Assembly (NCBI RefSeq): GCF_048771995.1
Contig: NC_133030.1
Coordinates: 52,722,501-52,786,500 of the forward strand
Reading direction: 5' to 3'
DNA length: 64,000 nt
Source: Taeniopygia guttata
Taxonomy: Eukaryota; Chordata; Aves; Passeriformes; Estrildidae
Shown here: positions 46,901 to 60,714 of the stretch, in pieces
Position numbering within the stretch: the first letter of the stretch is position 1
How the letters are laid out: each line of letters opens with the position of its first letter
Translations under genes and position numbers: made by a program
Notes under the pieces: model-generated
Database searches by the model: none
Seen by the model: only the letters and a program-made list of their open reading frames with translations
What the model was told of the DNA's origin: nothing

Positions 46901-49900
46901 TTCTCTGTTATTCAGTGCAACAGGGCTAAGAAGGGAAGAAACAGAATTGATGTGGCTTGTTCTGCAGCAGGTGGCAATGAGAATCTAACTGAATTTCCTT
47001 AAAATTCTTCACAACCTTTTATTGGCCTTGTTTCAATAGAGGAGGAAGCAAGACTTTTCATCGGAAATATGTTCCTGACGCTTTAGCTAAATACTTCCTT
47101 TCAGAGCTAAAATTACATATTTCAAACATGTCTTTAAGACAGACTGGAGCCAGTTGATAAAGTTGGTGTTTTCAGAATTAGGATATCCCAGAAAAATATG
47201 GGAATTTAGATTTCCTGAAGTGCAACACATTCTGCACTGTCATGGAGGGTCCATTTATCTCAGCCAGGCTGAGAGAGGCTGTTAGTGAGCAAGGCCTCCA
47301 GCTCCCATGCTGGGCTGTCTCTAACAACTCCTGGGAATAAAATATGGCCCGTGTGCATTTCTATAACAAAAAATCATGACCCAGCACTTGCATGAGCACT
47401 ACTCTTGTCAAATAAAATTGCCCCACTTTCACATGCTCATATTAGCATAGGACTATGCTTGAAATTCACATTTCATTAGATTTGGTAAAGAATGTCTATA
47501 TTTTCGCAGGTAACTCCATGTTTCCCTTATGGGTAGAGCAACATTTCTGCACCAGTTTGCAGGGTGAGACCCTCAGTAAAAGGCCTGAAATCATAATAAA
47601 AAGCCTGAAATCACCTTGCAGAGGGATAAGCAGAGAAGTGGGAAGGTTTTTCCATCACATCAAGCCAGGTACCTGCTGTAGCTTAGGAATGAAATGGCAT
47701 GACTGAAGCATCTCCAGAGAGCTCTGCAGGATGAACCACAGCTCCTGACTGCACTAACCCCACCAGCACTGGCTTGCCTGCTCAGAGCTCCCAAGGAGCA
47801 CCCCCTGCCAGGGGAAGTGAGCCCAGGGTGCTGGGGTGATGAGAACCTGGCAAGCAGCTGTATTATTTATCAGGGTTTGTGATGGATAAATGCTTCACAG
47901 AAACTCTTATCTTTGTATATGAACTCCTTGCAAACTCATTTCCTTTTGCATTTGGGAAGTCAGCTTAGGAGATGAATGCTAGCTATTAGAAGCAGTCACA
48001 CATTTTCCAATAGAGTGTTCTTTCACCATGAAATACAGTTGTTACTAATTAAAACTGCAACATTTTGTTGACAATGTCAATATACTAACACATTTTGAAA
48101 GACCATATTTTTGAAAATTGAAATTGAGTGGGAGCAAGACAGAAAGCCTTTGGATGCTCAGGTAAAATAAAACCAAATATAATATCTGGGAGTATTGCCC
48201 CAGTTTGATGAAAGTGGAATTGAAATACCAGAATTATCTTGGCAATTGGGAGTCCTTCTCCAGAAATTCCATGTGTCCTCAGTCTGTGCAAGCATTGCCT
48301 TGAGCAGCAGAGGCTGTGCATTCAGGGGCAAACACTGATGATGATTATGATGAAGAAATCATTATGGTTTGAAGCTTTAGAGAGCATTTGGAACACAAAG
48401 ATCAGACAATCACACAAGGAAAAATGAGTGACTCTGGTGCCCCAGAAATCCATGTTTTTCAAGAAAAATCCCAGAAATAGATTTATGGTGATGAGCAAGC
48501 CCCATGGAGACACCAGATTGGGAGCCTGCCAGAGGTATGCCTGGAAAGCCCTTCTTGTTTATGCAGTATTCTAAGACAGCCCCATGAGTAAAAATGTTCA
48601 GCCTACTGTCCATGAAGAGTTAAAATCACCTGGGTGCAGCCTTCACCTGGTGAGGGTGAGCCTGGGTTAAAGGGCATCCTGCTGAGGAGGGGTTCCCACC
48701 TTCACACTGTGCTTTCAAAGCCTTGGAGCTGAATGGCTCAACTGTGGTCTCTTCCCATGCACCTCCTTAAATATTTGTTGAGGGAAAAAGGGTTTTTCCA
48801 TCTGGGAGAAGTTTGAAGCCTCCAAGACCACAAATCCCTTGCTTCAGTGCTGAGAAAGGGAGAGAGCTGGGAGAGGGACAGAGGGCAAGGAGCAACTTCA
48901 CATTTGCACTTGGGCAAAATACCACAAATGGCAAAGCTAGTTCTTTGTCACCAAAAGCAAAGATGAAAGAAGGTGGTCTCTGTTGCAGCCCAGTATTAGG
49001 GAGTTCTCAATAGGGGTTCAGCCTAGCTTAAGCAAACTTAGTGTACTTGTACATAGCTGGGTAATACAACACTCTTGTGCCACTCATAAAGTTATTTCTT
49101 ACAACTAGCTTAAAAGTTTGCAACCTCTGGAATGAAAACAATTGCAAACTTTGTTGCTTGCCCAGTTTTTCACCTCCAGCATGGGCATCCTGCCCCTTAG
49201 GCCTGGTGGTTCTGTGGGAGCTGACTATGTTCCAGGAGTGTCCTGAGCATAGGCACTGGGTTGGTCTTCATCTCCAGCCTCTGCCTTTAAAGTAGAAAGT
49301 GAGGTTTCCTTCTAAACTAACTGGACTAGATATAGACTACTGGACTAGTCTAACTATGCAGCTGGCAAGCAGAGCCTGTGCCAGCTCACTGCTTTTCTGA
49401 AGCAGAATGTGAGTATGTGTGCTATGTGCTACAGAGGCTGCAAGTGGGGGTATTTGACCTAGCAGACACATTAACACCCATTTTCACAAGAAAATGTTTG
49501 TTTGTTGGTTGGTTTTCATTCTTTGAGGAGGGGTGCAGAAGGAGGAGAGCTCTTTCAGGCACTCAGTAGAGGCAGTAGAAGTTTGCATGAACATTTTCTG
49601 CTGGGTTGGTGGTTAAGGATCTAGTTGGGAAATACAGAAGATGCTACAATTTCCCAAGCACTCCTCCATTCCTCCCCCATCCCAATGGGGGGATTTTCCT
49701 TATCTGCAGAAACACTTGGAAGCTGTAGTTTGTCCCAGGGTCTGTGAGCAAGAGCGCTTGCATTGAACTGCACATTTCTGAATAGTCTTATTCCATGATG
49801 TCTGCAGTAACTTAAGGCATGCAAAAAACAACCAGTGTGGTTTTTCTCCTCCTCTCCTCCATCCCTCATAAAATCTGCAGTATTTCCAACATATTCTGTG

Positions 49901-50880
49901 TTAAGTCATCAGCATTTAGAAGCCATAATTGCATTTAACAATGTCTGGATCCTTCTCTTGCTGCAGACCTGTTATACAGGCAGTAATTTAGAGGGTGGGG
50001 CACCCTTCGATTCCTTTGCCATTCAGACTGCAAACAGAATGCTCAGTGTGCCCTCCAAAAAACCTGGCGAGTGCCCAGTCTCTCATCATCATATTCAGTT
50101 GCTTCTGTGTCCCTGTTACTTCTTTCCTTACAGACTGTGATCAGCTCCCTCTCCACCCACTTGTGGTTTCCACAATTAAATTTGTAACATTAGGGGTTAC
50201 CTCATATTCAGACCTCCTCTAAAACTCACATAAAAGACTGTCAAGATCCCCCAGATGCTTTCTTCCTTGTGGGAAAGAAACTCTGGGGCAGAGGAACGGG
50301 CTCCTGTCGAATGCCAGGTGCTGGCATGGACACGTTAATAGTGCCCAGGATCAGTTCCCTCAGGAGTCCTGGGTTTCATGGAGCAGCTGAAGTCACCGTT
50401 GAGCCAGCAGGGCACACGGGGACTGGCCAGAGCTGCTCCTGGGCTCTGCACACGGGCTGTCAATCACACAAATCCCTTCTGGAAGAGCAAGCCCTTGCTC
50501 AGAGGACTCCAAACTAGGCTCAGTGAAATGGTTGTGACCCTGAAGGAATCAGGGCAAATTCTGAGAAGACTTTGGGAAGTTACAAAGCTGTCTCCATCAC
50601 AAAAACCCGAGCGTTTCAGGCAGGTGCCAATGGCTGATTTATCTTAGGCAGTTTTTCCACACTGTCAGGTGGGAACCCCCCAGTCCCACATCACTGTTCT
50701 TGGCACTGTTTGTTAGGCTCAAGTTTCCACCACTTCAGTGCTCCCTGGGAGAACACAGGTTCATCCTCACGAGGTATTATGAAGGCATGAAATTAAGCCT
50801 GGAGATATGTTTGAAAGGTTTAGGTCCAAAATCCCCTCAAAATCCATTGACACTACCTGCAAACTCAGCATTTCCTGTGA
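43981..50880. other. Intergenic desert, segment 9
   Basis: 6.9 kb with no recognised gene or named repeat. The stretch at 46080-46560 is AT-rich and motif-dense (TTCATTGTTGTGGAATGG, TCATTAGCAATTATTGA) and could be regulatory. The rest shows nothing distinctive. Confidence 0.5.
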
Positions 50881-50889
50881 TTCCCATCT

Positions 50890-50898
50890 ATCTTGCAG

Positions 50899-50950
<52 letters not shown>

Positions 50951-51071
50951 AATATATATATATATTTGTATATATATATATAAGTGAGTAAATATATATT
51001 TATATATATCTGCAAGATATATATAAATATATATCTTGCAGATATATATAAATATATATTTACTCACTTAT
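50890..51071. repeat. AT-rich repeat with a 92-bp palindrome
   Basis: A TA array (about 50899-50980) leads into a near-perfect inverted repeat at 50980-51071. Two 45-bp arms are separated by 2 bases. Both arms contain TAAGTGAGTAAATATATATT and the ATCTGCAAGATATATA motif. A third copy of the CTTGCAGATATATATAAATA motif lies at about 50873-50892. The whole can fold into a long hairpin or cruciform. Confidence 0.93.
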
Positions 51072-51251
51072 CCTTTGTGATGTGTTCTTTGTAGAGCTGC
51101 AGGATGTGCTCTGGCTTTGCAATCACAGAGTGCACCCAGAACACTTCCCAGTGACTAACATAGCTACTGTGAAAATGGTAAAATCCTCACTGCTGAACCA
51201 CAAGGTGAAAACTCTTGCAGTCAGACAACTTGCCTGAAGCGGTCTGCTGAG

Positions 51252-51295
51252 GAAATAAAGAAATAAAAGAAATAAAAGAAATAAAGAAATAAAAG
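51252..51295. repeat. AAATAAAG-type microsatellite
   Basis: About five imperfect units of GAAATAAA(A). It is A-rich on the plus strand. No function is suggested. Confidence 0.88.
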
Positions 51296-54200
51296 CACAC
51301 ACACCAAAACAACTGTGTGTAGAACATCTGAACACCTGAGTAATTTTTCACAGAGACTCAAAAATCTAAAGCAGTGACAGCAAGCTGAGCATCTTAGGTT
51401 GCATTTGACCATGTGATTATGAAGGACCTGACTTCAGGTTAAACTTATAATTTGCACATGTCCCACTCATGCTTTGGGACCATGACCCAGATTCTTTGAA
51501 ATCAAGCCTTTCCATCCAGTCCAATGAATAAGGATCACAACTCTCAGAAATCTCAGAAGTATCTTCATCCCCCTGACCCATCAGTACAAATTGTGGCTGA
51601 GTCAGTTTGGTTGCACTCCTCAGACCAGCAGCCTGAGCCCTGTGCTGTGTGGTTGGTGAGATTTTCCCACCAGCAAGCACTCATGGTGCATGGGAAGCAC
51701 CAGGCATTAGTCATACTCTGTCCCAGCACAATTGCTCAGAGAAATGTATTTATATTTGCACTAATTAAAACTTAGTGAATGTTTCATATTTCCTCTACTG
51801 AAACATTGCTAGGTATGACTCAGGAATGTCACACAAAGAGCCATGGTTGCAGAATTACTCAGTTTATATGTGAGAGACTGAGGCACATCAAGATTAAGCC
51901 AAAAACAGTTCCCAGTGCTGTGGGTGTGTAATTGGAGATGCCAAGGAGCTCTTCTTTCAGAGCACCCAGCACACCACTGTATTTCACATATTCAAGCTCC
52001 ATTGGCAGCTGTGAGCACTGGGCATGTCCATAAATCAGACCTGTGGTCTCCATTCCAGTATGAGGAGATGAGGAACATGCCATTAGTGACCATTTGGGAA
52101 AACCTGGGTTCCCACAGCTGCTCCATGGGCCAACTCTTCTCTGCTCTGTGGCTGAAGCACAGATGCAATGCAGTTTCCAGCAGAAGTTTTCAAGCTAACT
52201 TAACCTGAGATTGTCCTTGATCTTCCTGGAATGCTATACTTTACTATGTTCAATATCTTCTAGAAGTGAAGTTGGAATATTATGATAAACAGCTTATTGG
52301 AAACACATATGTCATAAAATACAAGCTACTTGAACACCTCATAACTAGATCTCTAACAATGAGTATACTTGTTATAATTATAACTTGGTATTTCACCAGT
52401 TGCTTGAAGATGCTCTACAATGTCAATAGTTTCACACACAAACACTTCTGATACAGGCAACCTGTCTTTGGGCCACTAAATCTGTCATTTTCTACAGCTT
52501 TTAATCTCAAATCAGAGGTTCCCAGGTTCATCTGTTGCTGTGATAGCCAGCAGACCTTCTGACACCCATATGACTTGGCATGATATTGCAATCTCTTTGT
52601 GCTGGAGGCATATGGACCACATGTGGAAAGGATTTTGAGAAGGAAACTGTTATTTCCTGCATCTACCATAAATTCCAAATGGTATATTCAGGCATAACTG
52701 TTCAAAACCAGAGAGTGCATTGATGAAATGGAAATAATTTATCTGGGAAATCTCATCTAAACTGTTTGATTTTTCTTAGTGCTGCCAACTCTTTGATGTT
52801 TATCATGAGCCCCTTAAGACTTGTTCTTTTTGTCCTACAGCCAGGTTTCTTGGGTCATGATTTTTTGGTGGCTGTCAAAATGTCTATGCACTGTCCGTTT
52901 TCACCCAGTCAGCAACACATGGGGCTTGTTATGCTGATGGAGAGTGGGGATTTTTTTGCAAAGATATTTTGGTCAGGTATTTAAACATCCAAGGCTTAGG
53001 GAGAAGCATCATGTGGAAAAGTGTGAGATAATCTGCCATGTCTGGAATAGATGTGGTGGACTGAGGCATGCAAGTGCTCACATATGTAGGATGGAGAATA
53101 ATATTTCTTTAACAAAAACTGTCTTTTTAAACACCAACCACATTTCTGCATGTTTTCATTTTGAGTCATTTAATAAAAAAATTGGAAAACTCCAGGGAAA
53201 ATATTCAATCTGCTCACAGTTTTTCACAGGAGGAGTGTTTGTTTTCTCCTGGCACACAGTGGAGCTGAAGAGTCTTTTTGCTGTCCTTTACTATTCCCTG
53301 CCTACTCTGATGTCCAATAAAGTGGGAGGAGTAAAAAGACATCTTCACTATTCTACAACTACACTGGAAGGAAAAAAACACTGAAAATTGACCAGATGGC
53401 ACATTTTTGTTGAGGCATGGTGAGTCTCACTCCCTACTGTAGGAGTTTCCATGCTCAGGCCAATCAAAACATAACCAACACCAGCAAGGTTGCAGCACCA
53501 TTTTTGCTTTGGGGATGCAGAGAGATCATCAGAGCCTGAGCAAGAGCATTTCCCTGCTTCATTCTGCCATTGGGATTTCAGCAAGACAAAGACAGTTCCT
53601 GAAGTTGCACGTGTGCTCCTGTGCCATGTCCCTCATTCCCAAGGTCAGGTGTCCCTGCAGAGGAAGGAAGAGGAGCACCCAAAAAAGCATGAAAAAACTC
53701 ACTCTGGTTATGAGACACAGCCAGCCAGGAGCTGAACATCTCAGTTTTGTCCAAGGGGATGATACAGGATTAGAAAATACTTGTTTGTACTAAACTGATT
53801 TTATTTTCTCCCACAGAAATGTGCATTTGCTTCCTTTTCCTAGTGACGTTCAGCAGCTGGGTTGTCCTAGACAATGGTGCCAAATATTTAAATATTTCCT
53901 TGTTCTGAGATGATTGCTCAATTGACAATCTGCCTTGTTAACCCAGCTGCCTTGAGGGACAGTGGAGAACTGGAGGCAGCCGGATGTTTGAATGGGTCCC
54001 ACAGAGAGGGAGGCAAGGCTGCAGCAGGAGTCTGTCCCAGCACAGCCCCAAGCCCACCCAAAGCTGCCCTGTGCCCCCTGGAGTGCCTGGTTCTCACAGA
54101 AATCCCAGTGGAGCTGTTTGTAGAGAAGGGCCAGCACAGGGAGATCAGATTTATTTTCCACTACTTGACACAGTGCCTTGCCACGGGCCAACCTGCTCAC

Positions 54201-57049
54201 AAGTCAGTCCTGGAGAATGCCAAGGAGTGAAGGTGGCTGGGCAGGCACCCTGCAGTACAGCTTCTGCAGGCTCGGTCTTGTTCTCCTGTGCAAAATCACT
54301 TGTCACCTGCAATGAGTCCCAGACCTGTCCTCTCAACAGTTCATAGCATCCGATGGGCCCATGTACTCCAATTTCTGTGTTGATCCAATATCAAACTTCT
54401 ATAAAAGGTGCAAAAAATCAGCAGGAGTCCTAATTACTCACTGAGCTCAGACTATGGTCAGAGATAGTCCCAGGCTCCTGCCCAGAGAGGGAGGTTAACT
54501 TTAGTTCAGTAAGAGGTTATTAGATCCCTGTTTCCCCTTCTGTTATTTCCCAAAACCATTTACCAGAACTGATTTATCTTCCTTCTCTAAATTCTTTGGC
54601 TACTGATGATGTTTGGCTGCCTTGTCTGTACTTTCAAGGCCTTGTGCTAAATTTAGAAAAGGAGGAGATTCTTCTCCTCTGGACCATCATTTTGTGGTTT
54701 ACTCATTGAATGCTGCAGGCACAATGTGAGTTAAAATCCCATTTGTTGCACAGCCAAGTGGGTTAGGGCTGGAAAAACTGTTTTCTTCTTGATACTTACT
54801 AGACCTCCACATGCCCTTCATGTGAAAGGCACATGCCTTGTGCCTTGAGGGATGCTGCTGTGCGTTTCCAAAGACTCAGGATCACCTTTTTTCTTTTTTG
54901 CATGTTGCCTAAGTACTTAAAAATTCTCTCTTTAGCTGTGCATGGGCGGGGGGAGACCTCTGGAGATCCTAAATAAGTAATATCTGTGCCACAGTGCAGT
55001 GCTCCCTGGAGACCTTTTCTCTGACACCTCTCCAGCCTTTCTTCAATTCTTCGAGTCCTGCCCATCTGCTGCTGCCTTCTCTGTTCTGCTCACCAGCAAG
55101 CTTTGGGAAAATATCTTGATTTTATCCAGAGAGGAAAGAGGGAGCATCAAGACACCAATTGTAAACTTAATGGGAGTAAAATTTTTGCATCTGAATACTC
55201 ACGAAGTAGAAATGCAGTGTAATTTTCTCAAAGTAATCAAAGTAATTTTCAAAGTAATCTTTCTTCTTAAGTGAAGAAAATAATGAAAAATTTTTTGTAC
55301 TTATTAACAGAAAGCATATTATACTATTTTTGCATCTTTAATACAGGTGTGTTTCACCAGTTCTTATGTGGTAAACATGGAATTCTACCAAGTATCCAAT
55401 GATGACACAAACTACAATAGTGAAATATGATCCACTTGCTCATGTCACTGAAACCTCAGAAAGGTTACAGCCTTCAGCAGGGTTCGTTTGAGGTATACTA
55501 CTTAAGGTAATAGGGCTGGACAATCTCATTAAGATTTATTTCCACCCCATTTAAACACAGGTTCAAAAGTGCAGCTGGCTGGAGCTGTACTGGCTTTATC
55601 TTTGGCTTACGGAAGAGATTGCAAAAAGAGGTAAACAGAAAACATTCAGTTGCTCAATTGGCTGGGCCTGAGACTGCAGGATAGAGCAGACACAGGCTTG
55701 TGCCCAGGCTTGGAGGCTGAGAAAATTGGAACTAACTTTTCATCCTTATTACATTGCATAGGCTTTTCCCTTCTATTTCCCCTCCCATGGAGAATCATTC
55801 CATTAGGGAGAGGGAGGCACAAAACAACTGCATCTGCTCATCTTTAATGGTAGTTCACCATGTTCACTGGATTTCTTCCAGACCTGAATTTGTCTGTACC
55901 CATTAGGGAAATGTATCGGTTAGGAAAAATACATTTTCAAACATTTCAGCTTCTGTTGCAGATTCCCTAAGTAGTCTGAGATGTTTACAAAGCTCCTAGC
56001 ACATCAGGCTTGTCCTCCCACAGACTATGATATTGATGACAGTAATCCTTCTATCACACTCCAAGTGCTTCTTTTTGCTTCTGTTGAAGCCATCCAGACT
56101 GTGAGTTATTTGGCAGCATTTTTCTCTTTTTTTTTCAGTATAAAAGAAGCAGTGGAGATCTCACCTGGCAGAGGAGAATTTTCTAGATAGCAAATGCAGC
56201 AGCCCTCTGTATTTGCTGCAGTGTCTTTTTGGTGAGAGTGAATAGCTGCACCCAGATGCATCAAATCCTTGAGGCTGGCTGCTCCTACCCAAACAGATTC
56301 CTGGTGATTGTGCCCTGAAGCCCAGGGGCTTTTGGGATCAGAAATCTTGTAAGCCACAAGCAAAGCTCAAGCTGCCAACACAGTCCAGCTCTTCCTAATG
56401 CAGGCAGCATCTCCAGGCTCCTCCTGGAGAGAGGGTGGACTGCAGACCAAGGGGAGCCTTCAGCAGGCAGATGATGCAAACAGCAGAGGAGATGACCTCA
56501 AGCACGTCCTTGGTATTGCTTCCACATGCAGCCTTGTCAAGCCCTTTGTCTGGGAGTGGATTTTCTTGTCCAGACATTGCACTCTCACCCTTCTCAGATT
56601 TGGACCATCCTTTGTGGTTTACCCAAATCCAGAGTAAACGAGTACATCCAGAGGCCCCTGGAGAATACTAAGACAAGGAAAGGCATTTGGCTCTCTCCAA
56701 CACTTTCTGTGAGAGAGTCAGCTGAGAAGTAGATCCGGCATTGCTATTCCCTAAGTTTGATTTCCTTGGCACTTGTTAGATGCATAGAAATGTACAATCA
56801 ACACTGCCATGTAGACAGGACTAAAATCAGAATGTTTGGAAGAAAAATAAGGGATTGAATAGAAAGAAAACTGGAGTCGGCAGTTCTAAGGACCCATCAC
56901 CATAGTATCAAGACACTGTTTACAAAACTTCTTTGTTAAGAAGTTTCCACATGCTCTTTCTTTCAATTTCAGTTAAAATCAACATAGTCATTGCTCTGGA
57001 TTTAAACTGTGCCCTGAAAGGCCTATAATCTAAACATGGAACATTTAAG
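51296..57049. other. Intergenic desert, segment 10
   Basis: 5.7 kb without a recognised gene, RNA gene or named repeat. Frames of up to about 145 codons occur but have no domain signature or splice context. Confidence 0.5.
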
Positions 57050-57550
57050 TCATGTACTAAAAGAAGAAAATGAAGCTGCATCCAGTGCTGTGTGAGGACT
57101 CCTGGGCTGATCCTGCAGGACCTGCAATGGCCCCATTAACAGCCAGGTAAAAACCTCTCGCAAGCCCCAGAGCTGCCATGATAGAAGGAAAACCCAGACA
57201 TACCATTGTTCAGTGGGGAAACTCTCCTGCAAGCCCCAAAGCTGTTGTCCCTAGGTAGAAATCCCCCTGCAAGTCCCAAAGCTGCTGTCTCACGGGGACA
57301 ACCTTCATGCAAGCCCCAGAGTTGCTGTCTTGGAAGTCCAAGGCTGGGCCAGAGGTAACAGGAGCTGCCCAGTCAGCCTGGTGAGCCAGGACATAACGTG
57401 GCCCCTCAGTCCCTGCTGCTGCATCTCCAGCACTGCCTGGCACATCCCTGCACTGTTCTCTCCTGTGTGACCTAGGTGAGCCCCAGCCCGACAGGAACAG
57501 AATAAAGCCCTGCCTATTTTCAGTGTCTGAGTTGTGTGAAATGCAGTTCA
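57050..57550 (+). mobile_element. Possible LTR-like repeat with minisatellite
   Basis: A GC-richer unit in AT-rich desert. It holds about four copies of a 40-41-bp repeat built round TGCAAGCCCCAAAGCTG and, toward its right end, AATAAAGCCCTGCC at about 57501, a typical LTR polyadenylation context. No internal retroviral region is seen. It could be a solo LTR or an unclassified repeat; the ends are not defined. Confidence 0.35.
57150..57339 (+). repeat. 40-41-bp minisatellite
   Basis: Clear copies start at 57219, 57259 and 57300, and a more diverged one lies at about 57150-57218. Each has TGCAAG(C/T)CCCA(A/G)AG(C/T)TG. It lies inside the LTR-like unit. Confidence 0.82.
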
Positions 57551-57589
57551 GACTCTGGCATGAAGAGGAGAAAATTATTTGGGTAGTCA

Positions 57590-57900
57590 AACTTAATTTT
57601 GTTTAATTTGGAGTTATTAAGAATATTTATATTTTTAAACACGGTGTTTAACCTGACAGCATCCCATTAAAATGCTTTATATAAGCTAATTAGGAGCTTC
57701 TGTGTAGTACTATATTTATTGCAATTAGCAAATATTAGTGGCTCAGGCAAACTGCAAGATATTTTTTCTGTCCTGTCCTATTTTGTTCATCTCCTTGCCT
57801 GCCATAAATTAAGCCTAGCCTAGATTAGATTCTTTCACTTATCAGCCTTTCTGCCTGATAAGTCTTAAAGAAGGAGAAATAAAAAAAAGTAAAATTAACA
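57590..57900. promoter_or_regulatory. Candidate enhancer block with paired GATA sites
   Basis: Repeat-free and AT-rich. ACTTATCAG (57837-57845) and CTGATAAGT (57855-57863) form a perfect 9-bp inverted repeat with a 9-nt spacer, giving two facing GATA-factor sites. Homeodomain-like CTAATTAG and GCAATTAGC lie at about 57688-57730. A regulatory role is inferred; conservation is not tested. Confidence 0.3.
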
Positions 57901-60714
57901 GAAAATTAACCATTAGGAGCCTCTGAGAAATCAAAAGAGCCTTTTAGATTAAGTCTCTCAGTAGTGTCAAGGCTAGTAGCAGTGCCACTGGCATTAGTGG
58001 GATTAAGTTACTTAATTCTAGTATGATTCAAGATAATTTGTAGCTATGAGCATACCCAGAGTAAATCCTCATCCTCCCAGGTCTTTTGTTTGCCATCTCT
58101 TGACAAGCTATATTGCATATAAATGAGGTCATAAAACATGTGAAGGAGGAATATATTTTCATTTGTATTGAAGTTTCATGCATGCAAATGCTCCTGTACA
58201 AATACCAATAATGAATAGTATTAGTAGTTAATGAACTCAATCCTTATTTGGGCTTTGTTTTGGGGTTTTGTGTCCTTACACAGATATGAAATATGTGAAA
58301 TGAAAGGAAAGTTTCCCCGAGCAAGGACAGAGGCCAGTTTTAAGAGATACTTAGACCTCCCTCCAGTCAGTGGCAAAGGGTGGCCCAGCTGGCCTGTATT
58401 CCAACCAGGATGGATCTCACAGGATGGCTGGAGTTTAGCCTCTGAGGTCTTCCATGGTTTGTGAGCAAATCACAGGCTGCTAAGCCACTTTAAGCTCACA
58501 GACTGTACAGAACCCCAGGGAAGAGCAAAGGTTTGGGTACCTGAGTCTCAAAGCCTGCTGCATGTGCCAGAACTCTGATAAAAGGGCTGGTTCAGACCTT
58601 TCAGGAGAACTTGACCCTTCTGTGTGCACACACAAATGCCTGAGCCTTGACACTGATGAGCAGATATGTCCTGTGCTTATCCTGCAGCCTCCTGAGAGGA
58701 TTCAGCACTGTGGCAGGGGCACCCTGGCTGGCTGGGCTGGGGTTGTGCACAGAAGGTGCAGGTGGAGCAGCTCTTGGGAAGCTGTGCAGGACCACTGAAG
58801 CTGTGCAGAACCACTGAAGCTGTGCAGAACCACTGCTCCACCCTCCACCACCGACCTTGACCTTTTCCCTGGCAATGCCGAGAGGCTGTGCTGGGAAGGG
58901 CTGCTGGGCCCCTGTCAGCTACAGCCCTACTTGAGTGGTGTGCAGCATGAGATGTTAAATGCTCCTCTGCCCTGTGTGCTGGCCTGCACTCTCTGCGAGT
59001 GATGATACCTGGAAAAAAAAGATCAACTTTTTTGAGGCTGTTAAAGATTTTTTACTTTTTCTGGAAAGGGGGAAAATAAAGGTGTCCACAAAGTTCACTT
59101 ACTCACTTAACAGCTAGACAAAAAGGCATCCAATCATTATCTCCTTGATTTGAATAGATCTTACTGTAAATGTGCCAGGTATGTGGAACAGCAATCAGTA
59201 AAATGGTTTTTCATTTACTGCAAGCATCAAAACTATCACACAAGGTTCAGAGATCAGTTCAGGGAGTTCATTTTGTGGGCTTGGGCCATGAAGGCCGTGA
59301 TTTAAAATGCCATTCTTCAGCTATTAACTATCTAGATTTAAGGACCCAACTCACAGATATTTTCTAATTCTGTTCTTTTCCATTGGAATTGCTTGGGTCA
59401 CTGCTTCTCATCCGAGCTGTTGCTGCCTTTTCCTCCTAATGCCCTGCAGTGGGACAGCCTGCTGCTTCACCACTTGGGAGTCAATCCCAGTGAGTCTCTT
59501 GCAGGGGATACACTCCAAGTGCTCATCACTGGATAAGCACGACCCCTAAAGGCCACTGAACTGTCATTGTTCATGTGTCATTGTTCCCAGTAGAAATTAT
59601 CAGTTGCAGGATGTCTGGAGGTGGTTTGCATTCCCATCTAGAAATATTCATGCTGAGTCTCTCTCATTCCTCATATTTTCACTGATTTCAGGGAGCTCAG
59701 CTTGGACATCCTGTTTGGGTTGAACTCATGCTCCTAAAATCTCAAGATCTCATCTATTATTATTCTTGAAAGTTTTTTGATCAAAAAATGCATCAGCTGA
59801 CAAGTGTATCTTTGTCTTGTTGTGCCTGGTACAAATGTAATCTTTATGGCATGTACTGGCTGGACTGAAAAATATCACTGATGCCTACTTCCACTGCCTT
59901 TCCAGGAATTGATTTAGGACACATTCTCAAGATTAATGCCTTGGCTGATGGTGAGGAGCATTAAGAGTGGAACCAAGATAGGGTCAGATTACATGAAAGG
60001 AGAAACACTAGCTGCAACATACACTCCTATACAGAAGAGAGCAGAATATCTCATGGATTAATTTGTCAGCATTTCAAAGCTGCTCTGTTGGAGATGGAGC
60101 CAGCTACAGCACTACAGACTAGAGTCTGTATTCCAGTTACTTCCTGTGATCTTGCACTAGTTGTTTTACAGGAAATTTAAAAAGGAGGATAAATATTGCC
60201 TATAAGCCCTGTTGCCAAAGGAAATGCAAGAGGTATTATTTTCAGCTGCTTACTCATTAAGAGGGAACTGCAGCACTTGAGTCTTGCTTTGCTTTTTGGC
60301 TGCTGGGAGCCAACAGTTTTTCTCTTTGAGTGTGGAACTGTGCACACCCAGCTCTTGAAGGAAAACAGGGATAAATCACAAGTTTTCTGAAGTTACCTTG
60401 TTAAAATAATATGTATAGTATAAGCATGTGCAATCATAAACATGCTGTTGGAATGGAAAACTTTTGCGGAAACGTTTACAAATTGGAAGACAAATATGCT
60501 GGTATCTCTAACTGTGCTCCAGAAAGGACATGTAGCATTATGTGCAGATTGCCTGAAGACATCACTGCCTTTGCCAGGGATAACAGTGTTTCCTAACAGA
60601 GACAGATTGTGCCTACAGGGTAAAATAAAAGAGGTGACTGCCAAATAATATCAGTGAATGTATTGAGGAGATACTATTTTGTTACCAAAAAACCCTGTAA
60701 AACATAAAAATCTG
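57901..60714. other. Intergenic desert, segment 11
   Basis: No gene recognised. A 19-bp unit containing CTGTGCAGAACCACTGAAG is repeated nearly three times at 58781-58835. Confidence 0.5.
58781..58835. repeat. 19-bp short tandem repeat
   Basis: Nearly three copies of GCTGTGCAGAACCACTGAA. The small copy number suggests replication slippage. Confidence 0.88.

Noticed and set aside
50700-51015. Open frames rich in Ile/Tyr
   Set aside because: They are translations of a TA microsatellite and its palindrome.
57150-57339. CRISPR-like array
   Set aside because: The roughly 41-bp units are contiguous with no unique spacers and lie in vertebrate DNA, so it is a minisatellite.
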